Shown in pieces: positions 17,560-25,895 of a stretch of 64,000 nt of DNA. Position 1 is the stretch's first letter, and each line of letters begins with the position of its first letter. The translations under genes were made by a program, and so were the position numbers. The stretch is taken from NCBI RefSeq assembly GCF_017068395.1, contig NZ_CP070619.1:4464001-4528000 (forward strand). The letters run 5' to 3'. This stretch comes from Rhodococcus pseudokoreensis. Lineage in GTDB: Bacteria; Actinomycetota; Actinomycetes; Mycobacteriales; Mycobacteriaceae. A model generated the notes under the pieces. That model worked only from the letters and a program-made list of their open reading frames with translations. It ran no database searches and was not told the DNA's origin.

Positions 17560-18597
17560 ATGACCGAGTTGGTACTGGTCACCGGCGGCAGCGGCTACGT
17601 CGCGGGCTGGTGCATCGTCGAGTTGCTGCAGCGGGGATACGACGTGCGGACGACCGTCCGCAGCGCGAGCAGGGCAAATGACGTGCGGGCGGCGGTGTCC
17701 GGCGTGGTCGACGTCGACCCGGGTCGCCTGACGTTCGCCGTCGCGGATCTGACCGCAGACGACGGCTGGGACGAGGCTGTGGAGGGAGTCGACTACGTGC
17801 TGCACGTGGCCTCCCCGCTCGGAATCTCGGCTTCCGGCGGCGAAGAGATGCTGATCGCCTCGGCGCGCGGCGGTGCACTCCGGGTCCTGCGCGCCGCCAC
17901 CTCGGCGAACGTACGGCGAGTGGTGATGACGTCCGCCGCAAACGCGGCGAGCCCCTCCTCGTATGCAACCGAAGGCGTCACGGACGAAGAGTTGTGGACC
18001 GACCCCGACGATCCCACGCTGATTCCGTACCGCCGATCGAAGACACTCGCCGAGCGAGCAGCCTGGGACTTCGTGCGCGAGCAGGGCGGCGTCACCGAGT
18101 TGACGACGGTGTTGCCGGGCGCCGTGTTCGGCCCGGTGCTGACCACCGCCAACCTCGGATCCGTCGGGATCGTCCAGCGGATGATCTCCGGCCGCATGCG
18201 CGGAGTTCCACGCATCGGATTGGAGATCGTCGACGTCCGGGATCTGGCCGACATCCACATCCTCGCGATGACGTCGCCGGCGGCGGCGGGCGAACGGTTT
18301 CTGGCGACCGGAGACTTCCGGTGGATGCGGGAAATGGCCGAAGTCCTGCATTCCGGCCTCGGCGATCCAGGCCGGAAAGTGCGCACGCGCCAACTCCCCG
18401 ACTTCGTCGTTCGCCTCGCCGCCCGCTACCTCGATCCCTCGCTCCGGGAGATCACACCGGCGCTGGGGCGGCGGAATCGGCACAGCATCGAGAAGGCGAA
18501 GCGGGTGCTCGGCTGGGAGCCTCGCTCGCCCGAACAGGCGGTACTGGACTGCGCACGGGACCTTCTGGAAAAGGGCGTGGCAGGGCAGGTTCCATAA
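17560..18597 (+). CDS. NAD-dependent epimerase/dihydroflavonol 4-reductase-like extended SDR
   Basis: 345-residue extended SDR. It shows the cofactor motif TGGSGYVAG, HVASPL, a catalytic Ser in MTSAANA and the YRRSK motif. The substrate-binding half resembles dihydroflavonol/cinnamoyl/aldehyde reductases of the NADPH type (TTVRS after beta-2). Start: GGAAGG (17545-17550) abuts an ATG at 17551, so the ATG at 17560, nine bases downstream, is chosen. Stand-alone; substrate unknown. Confidence 0.85.
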   Translation: MTELVLVTGGSGYVAGWCIVELLQRGYDVRTTVRSASRANDVRAAVSGVVDVDPGRLTFAVADLTADDGWDEAVEGVDYVLHVASPLGISASGGEEMLIASARGGALRVLRAATSANVRRVVMTSAANAASPSSYATEGVTDEELWTDPDDPTLIPYRRSKTLAERAAWDFVREQGGVTELTTVLPGAVFGPVLTTANLGSVGIVQRMISGRMRGVPRIGLEIVDVRDLADIHILAMTSPAAAGERFLATGDFRWMREMAEVLHSGLGDPGRKVRTRQLPDFVVRLAARYLDPSLREITPALGRRNRHSIEKAKRVLGWEPRSPEQAVLDCARDLLEKGVAGQVP

Positions 18598-18665
18598 ATC
18601 CTCTGGTCCCTCTCCTCCCCGCAAATCTGGCTCTGGGCTGGTGCTGTTTCCGAGTCGTAAGGTGA

Positions 18666-18696
18666 GGTGACTCACCAAATAAGTGACGTGGGTCAC
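18666..18696. promoter_or_regulatory. Two palindromes upstream of the amino-acid permease
   Basis: GGTGA-C-TCACC (18666-18676) and GTGAC-GTGG-GTCAC (18683-18696) lie about 90-120 bp before the GTG at 18785. They look like binding sites for a dimeric regulator; the GTGA/TCAC half-sites are shared by both. Confidence 0.4.
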
Positions 18697-18784
18697 ACAT
18701 GCTCGGTGCCCGCCCTGCACCACCGTCCGGCTACGGACGGACGCAGACAGCCGGCGCGCTCGGTCAACGCCCTCTGGAGGAAAT

Positions 18785-20332
18785 GTGGACAGTACCGTTC
18801 CCGAACACACCGACAGTTCCGGTCTCGGAAAAGGCCTGAAACGCCGGCACATGAACCTGATCGCGCTCGGTGGCGTGATCGGTGCCGGCCTGTTCGTGGG
18901 CAGCGGCGTCGTCATCGGCGGCGCGGGACCCGCCGCGATCATCTCCTTCCTCCTCGCGGGCATCATCACGCTGTTGATCATGCGGATGCTGGCGGAGATG
19001 GCGGTGGCGCGGCCGGTGGTCGGATCGTTCTACGTGTACGCCCGCCAGGCGCTGGGGCGCCGGGCCGGGTTCGCGACGGGGTGGATGTACTGGTATTTCT
19101 TCGTCATCGTCGTTGCGGTCGAGGCCATCGCCGGCGGCCGGATCCTGCAACTGTGGATACCGATGGTGCCGCTGTGGATGCTGAGCCTGGGGCTGATGCT
19201 GCTGCTGACGGCCACCAACATGGTGTCCGCCCGCTCCTACGGCGAGTTCGAATACTGGTTCTCCTCGATCAAGGTGGTCGCGATCGTCCTGTTCCTCGGG
19301 ATGGGCGCCCTCTGGATCACCGGGCTGTGGCCCGATTCGACGCCGGGGCTCGGCAACCTCGTCAGTCACGGCGGATTCACCCCGCTGGGCTGGGGTGCGG
19401 TGCTCGCCGCGGTCGTCCCCTGCGTCGCCTTCTACACCGGGGCCGAGATCGTGACGATCGCCGCCGCCGAGTCGGAGGAACCGAAACGTGCTGTCGCCCG
19501 AGCCATGCGGTCGATCGTGGTGCGGATCGTGACGTTCTACGTCGGGTCGATTCTCGTGGTCGTCACGATCCAGCCGTGGGACACCGAGAGCGTCGGCGTC
19601 AGTCCGTACGCGTCGGTGCTCGAGGTGCTCGGAATTCCCGGCGTCGCCACGATCATGAACTTCATCGTCCTCACCGCGGTACTCTCCTGCCTGAACTCCG
19701 CGCTGTACACCACGTCACGAATGTTGTTCGCGCTCACCCGGAACGGCGATGCGCCCAAGTTCTTCACCAAGCTCTCCCGCAACGGGGTGCCCCGTCGCGC
19801 GATTCTGCTCGGCACGACCATCGGCTACATCTCCGTCGCCTGCACGTACGTGTGGGGCGACGTCGTGTTCAACTTCCTCGTCAACTCCTACGGCGCCGTC
19901 GCGCTGTTCGTCTACCTGCTGATCGCCGTCTCCCAGGTGGTGCTCCGCCGGCGGCTCGAGCACGAAGATCCCGCGGCACTGCAACTCCGGATGTGGTTGT
20001 TCCCCTGGCTGAGTTACGCCACCATCGCGCTGATGGCCACGGTCATCCTCGCGATGGCCTTCCTCCCGAGCACCCGCTCGCAGTTCCTCATGAGCGGTCT
20101 GACGTTGATCGCCATCCTGATCAGCTACGAGGTGCGCAGGTGGCTCGGCAAGGCAGGCGTCGACGACGAATCACTCTCCTCCGCTCCCCCGGTCGGTTCG
20201 GCGGACGAGTCCGTCTCGCAGGCCGAGAAGCGCATCGAGTCGGTGGAGACGCTCGGCGGCTCGGACATCGAACTGGCCGCGGCGGCGCAACAGGAGCCGA
20301 ATTCCCATCGCCACCACCGGAGGCAGTCGTGA
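18785..20332 (+). CDS. Amino-acid permease (APC superfamily, GABA permease-like)
   Basis: 515-residue transporter with about 12 membrane segments. GLGKGLKRRHMNLIALGGVI precedes segment 1; GAGLFVGSGVVI and the VPCVAFYTGAEIVTIAAAESEEPKRAV block are typical of the AAT/GABA permease branch. A long hydrophilic C-terminal tail (about 70 residues) follows. Start GTG 18785 has GGAGG 5 nt upstream, the same arrangement as the paralogue at 1-256. It is followed after 38 bp by a family-3 solute-binding lipoprotein-like gene. Confidence 0.9.
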   Translation: MDSTVPEHTDSSGLGKGLKRRHMNLIALGGVIGAGLFVGSGVVIGGAGPAAIISFLLAGIITLLIMRMLAEMAVARPVVGSFYVYARQALGRRAGFATGWMYWYFFVIVVAVEAIAGGRILQLWIPMVPLWMLSLGLMLLLTATNMVSARSYGEFEYWFSSIKVVAIVLFLGMGALWITGLWPDSTPGLGNLVSHGGFTPLGWGAVLAAVVPCVAFYTGAEIVTIAAAESEEPKRAVARAMRSIVVRIVTFYVGSILVVVTIQPWDTESVGVSPYASVLEVLGIPGVATIMNFIVLTAVLSCLNSALYTTSRMLFALTRNGDAPKFFTKLSRNGVPRRAILLGTTIGYISVACTYVWGDVVFNFLVNSYGAVALFVYLLIAVSQVVLRRRLEHEDPAALQLRMWLFPWLSYATIALMATVILAMAFLPSTRSQFLMSGLTLIAILISYEVRRWLGKAGVDDESLSSAPPVGSADESVSQAEKRIESVETLGGSDIELAAAAQQEPNSHRHHRRQS

Positions 20333-20370
20333 ACACCGATGTGTTGACCTGATCGAACGCGCAACAGCCG

Positions 20371-21387
20371 ATGACGAGATCATGCAGACGAACCCCGGCC
20401 GGCCCGCTCCTGCGGTGCCGGACGGCGCTCGTCGCGGCAGCGTTCCTGTGTGGGGCGTGCGCGGCCCCTTCGGCGCTGCCCCCGCCCCCCGCCGGCGACT
20501 ATTCGCAATACTCGCTCCCGGACGGTGCCGAGATCCTGCCGCGCACGGCTGTCGTTCCGCCGCCCCCACCGGATCCCTCCTCCTGCGGCGCACTGTCGAG
20601 TCTGCGACCCGACCCCGGTCTGCGGCCGGACACTGCGCCGCCGGGGTCGGCGCTGGCCGCGATCGTCGCGCGGGGACGGCTGATCGTCGGAACCGACCAG
20701 AACACGAACCTGTTCAGCTTCCGGGACCCGTCGACCGGCACGCTGTCGGGATTCGACGTCGACCTGGCGCGGGAGATCGCCCGCGACCTCTTCGGAGACC
20801 CGGACAAGGTGGAATTCCGTCTGCTCACGTCGGCCGGCCGCTTCGATGCACTGGAGAGAAACGACGTGGACCTGGTGGTTCACGCCACCTCCATCACGTG
20901 CGAGCGCGCCACCCGGGTCGGATTCTCGTCCGTGTACTTCGAGGCGTTCCAGCGCCTGCTCGTGCCGGAGGGATCCGGCATCACCTCTCCCGCGGACCTG
21001 GCCGGCAAACGGGTGTGCACCTTCATCGACACCACGTCGCTCGCCACGATCCAGCGGGTGTCGCCAGACGCCACGGTCGTCGCGGTCCCCGACTGGGACG
21101 ATTGCCTGACCACGCTGCAAGTCGGCCAAGCCGACGCGGCGACCACCGACAACTCCATCCTCGCCGGCCTCGCCGCGCAGGATCCGAACCTCGAAATCGT
21201 CGGCCCGAATCTGGAACTGGAGCCGTACGGCGTCGTCGCGAACAAGAACAACGACGCTCTGGTCCGCTTCGTGAACGGAACCCTGGAACGGATGCGCGAC
21301 GACGGGACGTGGAATCGCCTGTACGACCGGTGGCTGAGCCTGCTGGGGCCGACGGCGGGTCCACCGGCGCCGAGTTACCGGGACTGA
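20371..21387 (+). CDS. Family-3 solute-binding protein, glutamate-binding-like, orphan
   Basis: 338-residue exported receptor. The N-terminal hydrophobic segment ends in FLCGAC, a lipobox-like cysteine (Cys30), then a Pro-rich linker (PPPPAG; VVPPPPPDPSS), then IVARGRLIVGTDQNTNLFSF and FDVDLAREIARDL, as in mycobacterial GlnH-type proteins. No ABC permease or ATPase is adjacent; its only upstream neighbour is an APC permease. It may feed a distant transporter or sense Asp/Glu for a signalling system. The start is uncertain because no clear ribosome-binding site precedes the ATG. Confidence 0.83.
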   Translation: MTRSCRRTPAGPLLRCRTALVAAAFLCGACAAPSALPPPPAGDYSQYSLPDGAEILPRTAVVPPPPPDPSSCGALSSLRPDPGLRPDTAPPGSALAAIVARGRLIVGTDQNTNLFSFRDPSTGTLSGFDVDLAREIARDLFGDPDKVEFRLLTSAGRFDALERNDVDLVVHATSITCERATRVGFSSVYFEAFQRLLVPEGSGITSPADLAGKRVCTFIDTTSLATIQRVSPDATVVAVPDWDDCLTTLQVGQADAATTDNSILAGLAAQDPNLEIVGPNLELEPYGVVANKNNDALVRFVNGTLERMRDDGTWNRLYDRWLSLLGPTAGPPAPSYRD

Positions 21388-21393
21388 CGGGTC

Positions 21394-21426
21394 GCGGGCC
21401 GGTCCCGCAGAACAGGACAGGCCCGC
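21394..21426. terminator. Bidirectional terminator-like hairpin
   Basis: GCGGGCC (21394-21400) pairs with GGCCCGC (21420-21426), extended inward by GTCC/GGAC after one mismatch, with a 9-nt loop. It lies between the convergent genes ending at 21387 and 21436. Confidence 0.6.
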
Positions 21427-21435
21427 ACTCGGCGG

Positions 21436-22119
21436 TCAGCCCAGCAGGTCGGGGATCTTCGCGGCGCTCTCCAGGAGGTGCGTGTGGGGCTCCGGGCGCA
21501 GCGTCGCGGCGTCGTGGGCGCCGGTCAGCACACCGACCACGTACCGCGCGCCGGCGTTGGTGCCTGCGCGCAGATCGTTGGGGGTGTCGCCGCCGACCAG
21601 GACCTCGTCGACACTCTGCACGCCGGCGAGTTCCATCGCACGGAAGATGAGATACGGCGACGGCCTGCTCGTCCGCACCTGGTCGCTGGTGATCACGCCG
21701 TCGATGTCCCGCCCGATCTCCCAGCCGACCTGCTCGAGCAGCGGCCGCGCGATCTCGCGTGAGTATCCGGTCTGGAGAACGATCTTGATGCCGCGCTGCC
21801 GGAGGGTGCCGAAGGCATCGTGGACTCCCGGCAGTGCGGTCGGCGGTGTCTTCCGGTACGCCGCGAGAAGCATTGCGGTGAACTCGGATTCGACGGAGTC
21901 GAGAACGGCCGTGTCGGCGTGTGCGCCGCTCTCACGCAGCAGTCCCTCGATGGCCTGTCGCTTGCCCGTGCCCTTCCACCGGTCGAAACGGTCGTCCGGG
22001 ATCGGTCCGCCGAGGTAGTTTTCGACGGTGTCGCGCAACGCCACGTACACGGCGCCGCCCTCGTCGACGCTCGTGCCTGCAATGTCCAGAGTAACCAGCG
22101 AAACCCGGGGTTCGGTCAT
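21436..22119 (-). CDS. HAD-superfamily hydrolase, phosphonatase-like
   Basis: 227-residue HAD hydrolase. Motif 1 is LDIAGTSVDE (nucleophile Asp12; the A-G-T signature resembles phosphonoacetaldehyde hydrolases), motif 2 is in LQTGYSREIA, motif 3 in TSRPSPYLIF (Arg where PhnX has Lys-like positions) and motif 4 in VGGDTPNDLRAGTNAG. It follows the CobT-like gene by 42 bp with AAGGAG before the ATG, in the IclR-CobS-CobT operon beside xsc. Phosphonoacetaldehyde is the phosphorus analogue of sulfoacetaldehyde, so a link to sulfonate/phosphonate aldehydes is possible but unproven. Confidence 0.8.
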   Translation of the reverse strand: MTEPRVSLVTLDIAGTSVDEGGAVYVALRDTVENYLGGPIPDDRFDRWKGTGKRQAIEGLLRESGAHADTAVLDSVESEFTAMLLAAYRKTPPTALPGVHDAFGTLRQRGIKIVLQTGYSREIARPLLEQVGWEIGRDIDGVITSDQVRTSRPSPYLIFRAMELAGVQSVDEVLVGGDTPNDLRAGTNAGARYVVGVLTGAHDAATLRPEPHTHLLESAAKIPDLLG

Positions 22120-22161
22120 GGGTGTGACTCCTTCACAGTCGAGCCACTGACAGGCGCGCTG

Positions 22162-23874
22162 TCAGTGGGCGATCATCGACAGCACGTCGGCGATGACGTC
22201 GCTGTTGGTTCCATGCGTCAGATCGAGCGTCCGGCAACGGTCGTAGTACGGGCTCAAATCCAGCCCGACGCCGAGGCCGTACACCTCGACCGCGCGTTCG
22301 TCCTCGTGCCGTTCGACCACGACCTGGAGGTGGTGGTCCAGGTAGAACTCGTCGTTGGCCAGCGCGGTGGCACCGTCCAGTGGGCTGCCGTCCGAGATCA
22401 CGAACAGCAGCCTCCTGCCCGGGCCGCGGTCGCGCATCCGTGAGCACGCCCAGTCGACGGCCTCGCCGTCGACGCCCTCTTTGAACAGGTCGTCCTTCAG
22501 CAGTCCCGCGATGGCGGGACGCGCTCGGCGCCAGGTGGTCTCGGCGTCCTTGAACACCAGCTGCCGGACCTCATTGAGACGTCCCGGATCGTCCGGACGA
22601 CCGGACCGGAGCCAGTCCCTGCGGGCCCGGCCGCCGTTCCACGCGGCGGTGGTGAAACCGAGGATCTCGCACCGGGCGTCGGCCAGCTCCAGCGCCCGCG
22701 CGAACACGTCGACCAGGACGGCGACCGGTTCGCTGAACTTCTTCATCGAACCGGAACAGTCGATGAGGAACGTCACCGTGGTGTCGTTCCGCGGTTCGGT
22801 GCGTTCGGCGCGGAAGAGTCTGCGTTCGGTCGGCGAGGTGACGAGCTGCGCGAGCCGGCGACCGTCGATGTAGCCCTCGTCCCGGCCGCCCTCCCAGCCG
22901 TCGCGGGCGGGCTCGGACAGCAGGGTCTTCAGCTGCCGTCCGAGCTTACGGACGTTGAGACGATTGTTCTCGATGCCGCGGTCGAGGCGCAGGCGGAAGT
23001 CGCGGAGCAGTTCGGGCCGGACGAGGGACGTGATCTGCCGGGTCTCGTCGTAGGCGCGGGTGAACACGCGGTACCCGTCGCCGCCGTCACCCAGCGCGCG
23101 GCTGTGCCCCGAGACGGCCGTCGCGAACGAGTCGTTCTCGTCCGGCTCGAAGTCGAAGAGCAGGGAGAAGGTCGCGGCCCGGTCGTCGCGCGTAGGGTCG
23201 CCCGACTCGTCCGCGTCCGCGGCCTGCTCCAGTCGTCGGCCGATCACGTCGGCGATCGCCAGTGCGGGCACCGCGAAATCCGATTGCGAGTGCCGGGATC
23301 GGCGCAGCAGCGGTAGCTGGTCACCGAGAACGGACGCCAGGCCGAACCGGGTCGATTCGATCAGATCCTGCGTGGACTCGGGTATCGGCTCGGCGGTGAT
23401 CCGTGCCCGGCACGTCTGTACCACCGTGAACAGCAGCATGCCGTGCACGGTCTCCGTCAGCCCGGACGCCACGAACTCCTGCGACCACCGCGAGAATCGG
23501 TGGGCCAGATTCGCGCGCACCCCATCCCATGCGCCGTCGGCCAGCGATTCGACGCGGAACTGTTCCAGGGTCTCGAAGATCAGCCGACTCGGCGTGTCCT
23601 CCGGGCACAGGCTCCGGTGCAGGGCGGGATCGGTGTGCAGCAGTCGCAACGCCATGCCGTCGCCCGCGCCGCGGAACGAGGCGACGTCGGCGCGGCCGAA
23701 CGACGGATGCAGGTGCGGGGCGGGCATCGGCACCCGCCGATGTCCGCGATGGAGTTCCGTTCCGCGAAAATGCAATTCACCCTGGCCCGTCAGAGCGCGG
23801 ATGCTGGTGGCGCAGAGTTCACGAACCTCCTGCCGACGACGGACCGACTCGGGGCACACGGGCAGTTCTGCCAT
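22162..23874 (-). CDS. CobT-like VWA-domain protein
   Basis: 570 residues resembling the cobaltochelatase subunit CobT. The N-terminal half is helical; a short acidic stretch (ADADESGD...; FDFEPDENDS) stands where CobT has a longer acidic linker; the C-terminal von Willebrand A domain carries the metal-binding DCSGSM and downstream VISDGSP. It partners with the AAA protein encoded just upstream (23885), an arrangement used by CobST to drive metal insertion by CobN. No CobN-like gene lies in the window, so the client is unknown and vitamin B12 synthesis is only one option. Confidence 0.82.
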   Translation of the reverse strand: MAELPVCPESVRRRQEVRELCATSIRALTGQGELHFRGTELHRGHRRVPMPAPHLHPSFGRADVASFRGAGDGMALRLLHTDPALHRSLCPEDTPSRLIFETLEQFRVESLADGAWDGVRANLAHRFSRWSQEFVASGLTETVHGMLLFTVVQTCRARITAEPIPESTQDLIESTRFGLASVLGDQLPLLRRSRHSQSDFAVPALAIADVIGRRLEQAADADESGDPTRDDRAATFSLLFDFEPDENDSFATAVSGHSRALGDGGDGYRVFTRAYDETRQITSLVRPELLRDFRLRLDRGIENNRLNVRKLGRQLKTLLSEPARDGWEGGRDEGYIDGRRLAQLVTSPTERRLFRAERTEPRNDTTVTFLIDCSGSMKKFSEPVAVLVDVFARALELADARCEILGFTTAAWNGGRARRDWLRSGRPDDPGRLNEVRQLVFKDAETTWRRARPAIAGLLKDDLFKEGVDGEAVDWACSRMRDRGPGRRLLFVISDGSPLDGATALANDEFYLDHHLQVVVERHEDERAVEVYGLGVGLDLSPYYDRCRTLDLTHGTNSDVIADVLSMIAH

Positions 23875-23884
23875 GACCGCCCGC

Positions 23885-24853
23885 TCAGGCCGTGCTCGCC
23901 GCGAGCATCGCCGACCACTCGGGTTCCTCGTCGAAGCACCGCTGGAAGTACTCGGCGACGATCGGCCGCTCGGCCTCGTCGCACTTGTTGACGAACGACA
24001 ACCGGAACGCCAGTGCCGGGTCGTGGAAGATCTCGATGTTCTCCGCCCAGGTGATGACCGTGCGCGGCGACATCAGCGTCGACAGGTCGCCGAGCCGGAA
24101 ACCGTTGCGGGTCAGGTTCGCTACGGCCACCATCGACGCGATCAGCGACCGCCCCACGGACGGCACCCGCGCGGACACGATCTCGATCTCCTGTTCCGCG
24201 GGAAGATGATCGAGTGTCGCGACGATGTTCCAGCGGTCGATCTGCGCGTGATTGAGCCGCTGCGCACCGTGATACATCCCGTTGAGGTTCCCCAGGCCGA
24301 CGGTGTTGGCGGTGGCGAACAACCGGAACGCCGGATGCGGAGTAAGCACCCGGTTCTGGTCGAGCAGGGTGAGTTTGCCGTCGCGCTCGAGGAGGCGCTG
24401 GATGACGAACATGACGTCGGGACGGCCGGCGTCGTACTCGTCGAGAATGAGGGCGACGGGACGCTGCAGGGCCCAGGGCAGGATGCCTTCCTGAAATTCG
24501 GTGACCTGCTTGCCGTCTCGCAGGACGACCGCGTCCCTGCCGATCAGGTCCAGCCGGCTGAGGTGGCCGTCGAGGTTGACTCGCACACACGGCCAGTTGA
24601 GCCGCGCCGCGACCTGCTCGATGTGCGTGGACTTGCCGGTGCCGTGCAGTCCTTGCACCATCACCCGGCGGTTGCGGTCGAACCCGGCGAGCAGTGCGGT
24701 GGTCACCGCGTGATCGAACCGGTAGGCGGGGTCGACGTCGGGGACGTGGTCGACCGGTTCGCGGAAGGCCCGGACCGTGAGGTCGGTGTCGAGTCCGAAC
24801 AGCTCACGCGCGGAGAGCACGTGGCTGGGTGCCGCAGTGGTCATTTCGGGCAT
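23885..24853 (-). CDS. CobS-like AAA+ ATPase
   Basis: 322 residues closely following CobS/MoxR-type AAA+ proteins. Walker [10 protein letters not shown] (68-76), [20 protein letters not shown] and Walker [14 protein letters not shown] (from 134) are shared with cobaltochelatase CobS; a sensor/arginine-finger region follows. AAGGAGG precedes the ATG at 24853, which is 10 bp after the IclR stop. Expected to form a ring that acts with the CobT-like VWA protein on a metalloenzyme or chelatase. Linkage to IclR and xsc is unusual. Confidence 0.85.
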   Translation of the reverse strand: MPEMTTAAPSHVLSARELFGLDTDLTVRAFREPVDHVPDVDPAYRFDHAVTTALLAGFDRNRRVMVQGLHGTGKSTHIEQVAARLNWPCVRVNLDGHLSRLDLIGRDAVVLRDGKQVTEFQEGILPWALQRPVALILDEYDAGRPDVMFVIQRLLERDGKLTLLDQNRVLTPHPAFRLFATANTVGLGNLNGMYHGAQRLNHAQIDRWNIVATLDHLPAEQEIEIVSARVPSVGRSLIASMVAVANLTRNGFRLGDLSTLMSPRTVITWAENIEIFHDPALAFRLSFVNKCDEAERPIVAEYFQRCFDEEPEWSAMLAASTA

Positions 24854-24863
24854 GCGCCCTCCT

Positions 24864-25697
24864 TCAGTTCATGTCTGCCGTTCCGTCGTCCAGGACCTCG
24901 TTCTCGATCTCACCGATGGCGTCGGCCGCCCGCCGCAACGCGGGAAGCAGCTTGAGCGCCTTGTCGGGGGTGAGTCGCATGACCGGGGCCTGGACTGCGA
25001 TGCAGAGATTGGAATTACCTGTGGCACAGGGAACGAGCACCGCTGCGCACACGAGACCGGGCAGGAACTCCTCGTCGTCGATGGCGAAACCGTCGCGGCG
25101 GACCTGCTTGAGTTCGGTCTCGATGAGTTCGATGTCGGTGACCGTCTTGTTGGTGTACCGCTCGAGCGGCATGCGCCCGAGGAGTCGCCGGCGCTGGGCG
25201 GGGCTGAGCTGCGACAGAATCATCTTGCCGCTCGCCGAGCAGTGCGCGGGCACCCGCGACCCCGCATGGAGTGTAAACCGAAGGGGCTCGGAGGTTTCCA
25301 CGCGGTCGAGGTACACAACCTCGCTGCCGGACAGGGTGGTGACGTTGCAGCTCTCGCCGAGTTCCGCGACGAGGTTGCGGAGGATGGCGTGCCGCGCGCC
25401 GTGGTGGGTGTCGTTGAGCAGCAGGTTCTCGGCGAAGCGGCGCAGGCGCACACCGGTGCCGTAGTGCCTGCCGTTGTTCTGCCGGGTGAGGAGTCCGGCG
25501 CCCTCGAGTTGCTGCAGCATGCGGTGCAGGGTCGGCTTGGCCATGCCCGTCTCCTCGACGAGCCCCTGCAGTGTGAACAGCTGATCCTTCGACGCGATCA
25601 TCTCGAGCAGCGCGAACAGGCGGAGCGTCGGTGTGTCTCCGGGTAGCTCCGTCGTCGGGTGTCCGTTCGACTCGTCGATCCGGTGAATCTCACCCAC
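24864..25697 (-). CDS. IclR-family transcriptional regulator
   Basis: 277 residues. The N-terminal winged helix (about 25-85) contains [23 protein letters not shown]; the C-terminal IclR effector domain (about 100-265) contains [22 protein letters not shown] and CIAVQAPV. The GTG at 25697 is chosen because TAGGAGG lies 6 nt upstream. Divergent from xsc and heading the CobS/CobT/HAD operon; likely controls xsc through the palindromes at 25758-25774 and 25830-25842. Effector unknown; a sulfonate or pathway intermediate is plausible. Confidence 0.9.
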   Translation of the reverse strand: MGEIHRIDESNGHPTTELPGDTPTLRLFALLEMIASKDQLFTLQGLVEETGMAKPTLHRMLQQLEGAGLLTRQNNGRHYGTGVRLRRFAENLLLNDTHHGARHAILRNLVAELGESCNVTTLSGSEVVYLDRVETSEPLRFTLHAGSRVPAHCSASGKMILSQLSPAQRRRLLGRMPLERYTNKTVTDIELIETELKQVRRDGFAIDDEEFLPGLVCAAVLVPCATGNSNLCIAVQAPVMRLTPDKALKLLPALRRAADAIGEIENEVLDDGTADMN

Positions 25698-25757
25698 GGT
25701 TCCTCCTAGGCAGAACGGCGACGCATTCGCATCGTGTATCGAAAAATCATACATCTG

Positions 25758-25808
25758 GTTCCGGTTTTAGGAACATTCATTGACGAAGCGTGTGACGTGG
25801 CCTACTGT
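25758..25808 (+). promoter_or_regulatory. xsc promoter with upstream palindrome
   Basis: TTGACG (25780-25785), 17-bp spacer, TACTGT (25803-25808) is a good sigma-70-type promoter for xsc. GTTCC-N7-GGAAC (25758-25774) lies directly upstream of the -35, an activator position suited to the divergent IclR protein. Confidence 0.65.
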
Positions 25809-25829
25809 CACTGCAGATCACAAAATCAC

Positions 25830-25842
25830 GAACGAAACGTTC
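25830..25842. promoter_or_regulatory. Palindrome between xsc promoter and start codon
   Basis: GAACG-AAA-CGTTC, perfect 5+3+5 palindrome, about 25 bp downstream of the predicted -10 and 54 bp before the xsc ATG. Candidate second regulator site, possibly for repression of either gene. Confidence 0.45.
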
Positions 25843-25895
25843 CGATTTTTGACATTCTCGGCCGGTTCCGGCGCGCCCCTGAAGGAGGATCACAC

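Noticed and set aside
22162..24853. Straight annotation as vitamin B12 cobaltochelatase cobST
   Set aside because: No cobN or other cobalamin genes in the window, the acidic linker of CobT is reduced, and the genes are tied to iclR/xsc; kept as CobS/CobT-like.
25734..25895. N-terminal extension of sulfoacetaldehyde acetyltransferase
   Set aside because: This stretch holds a promoter and two palindromes; AAGGAGG marks the start at 25896.
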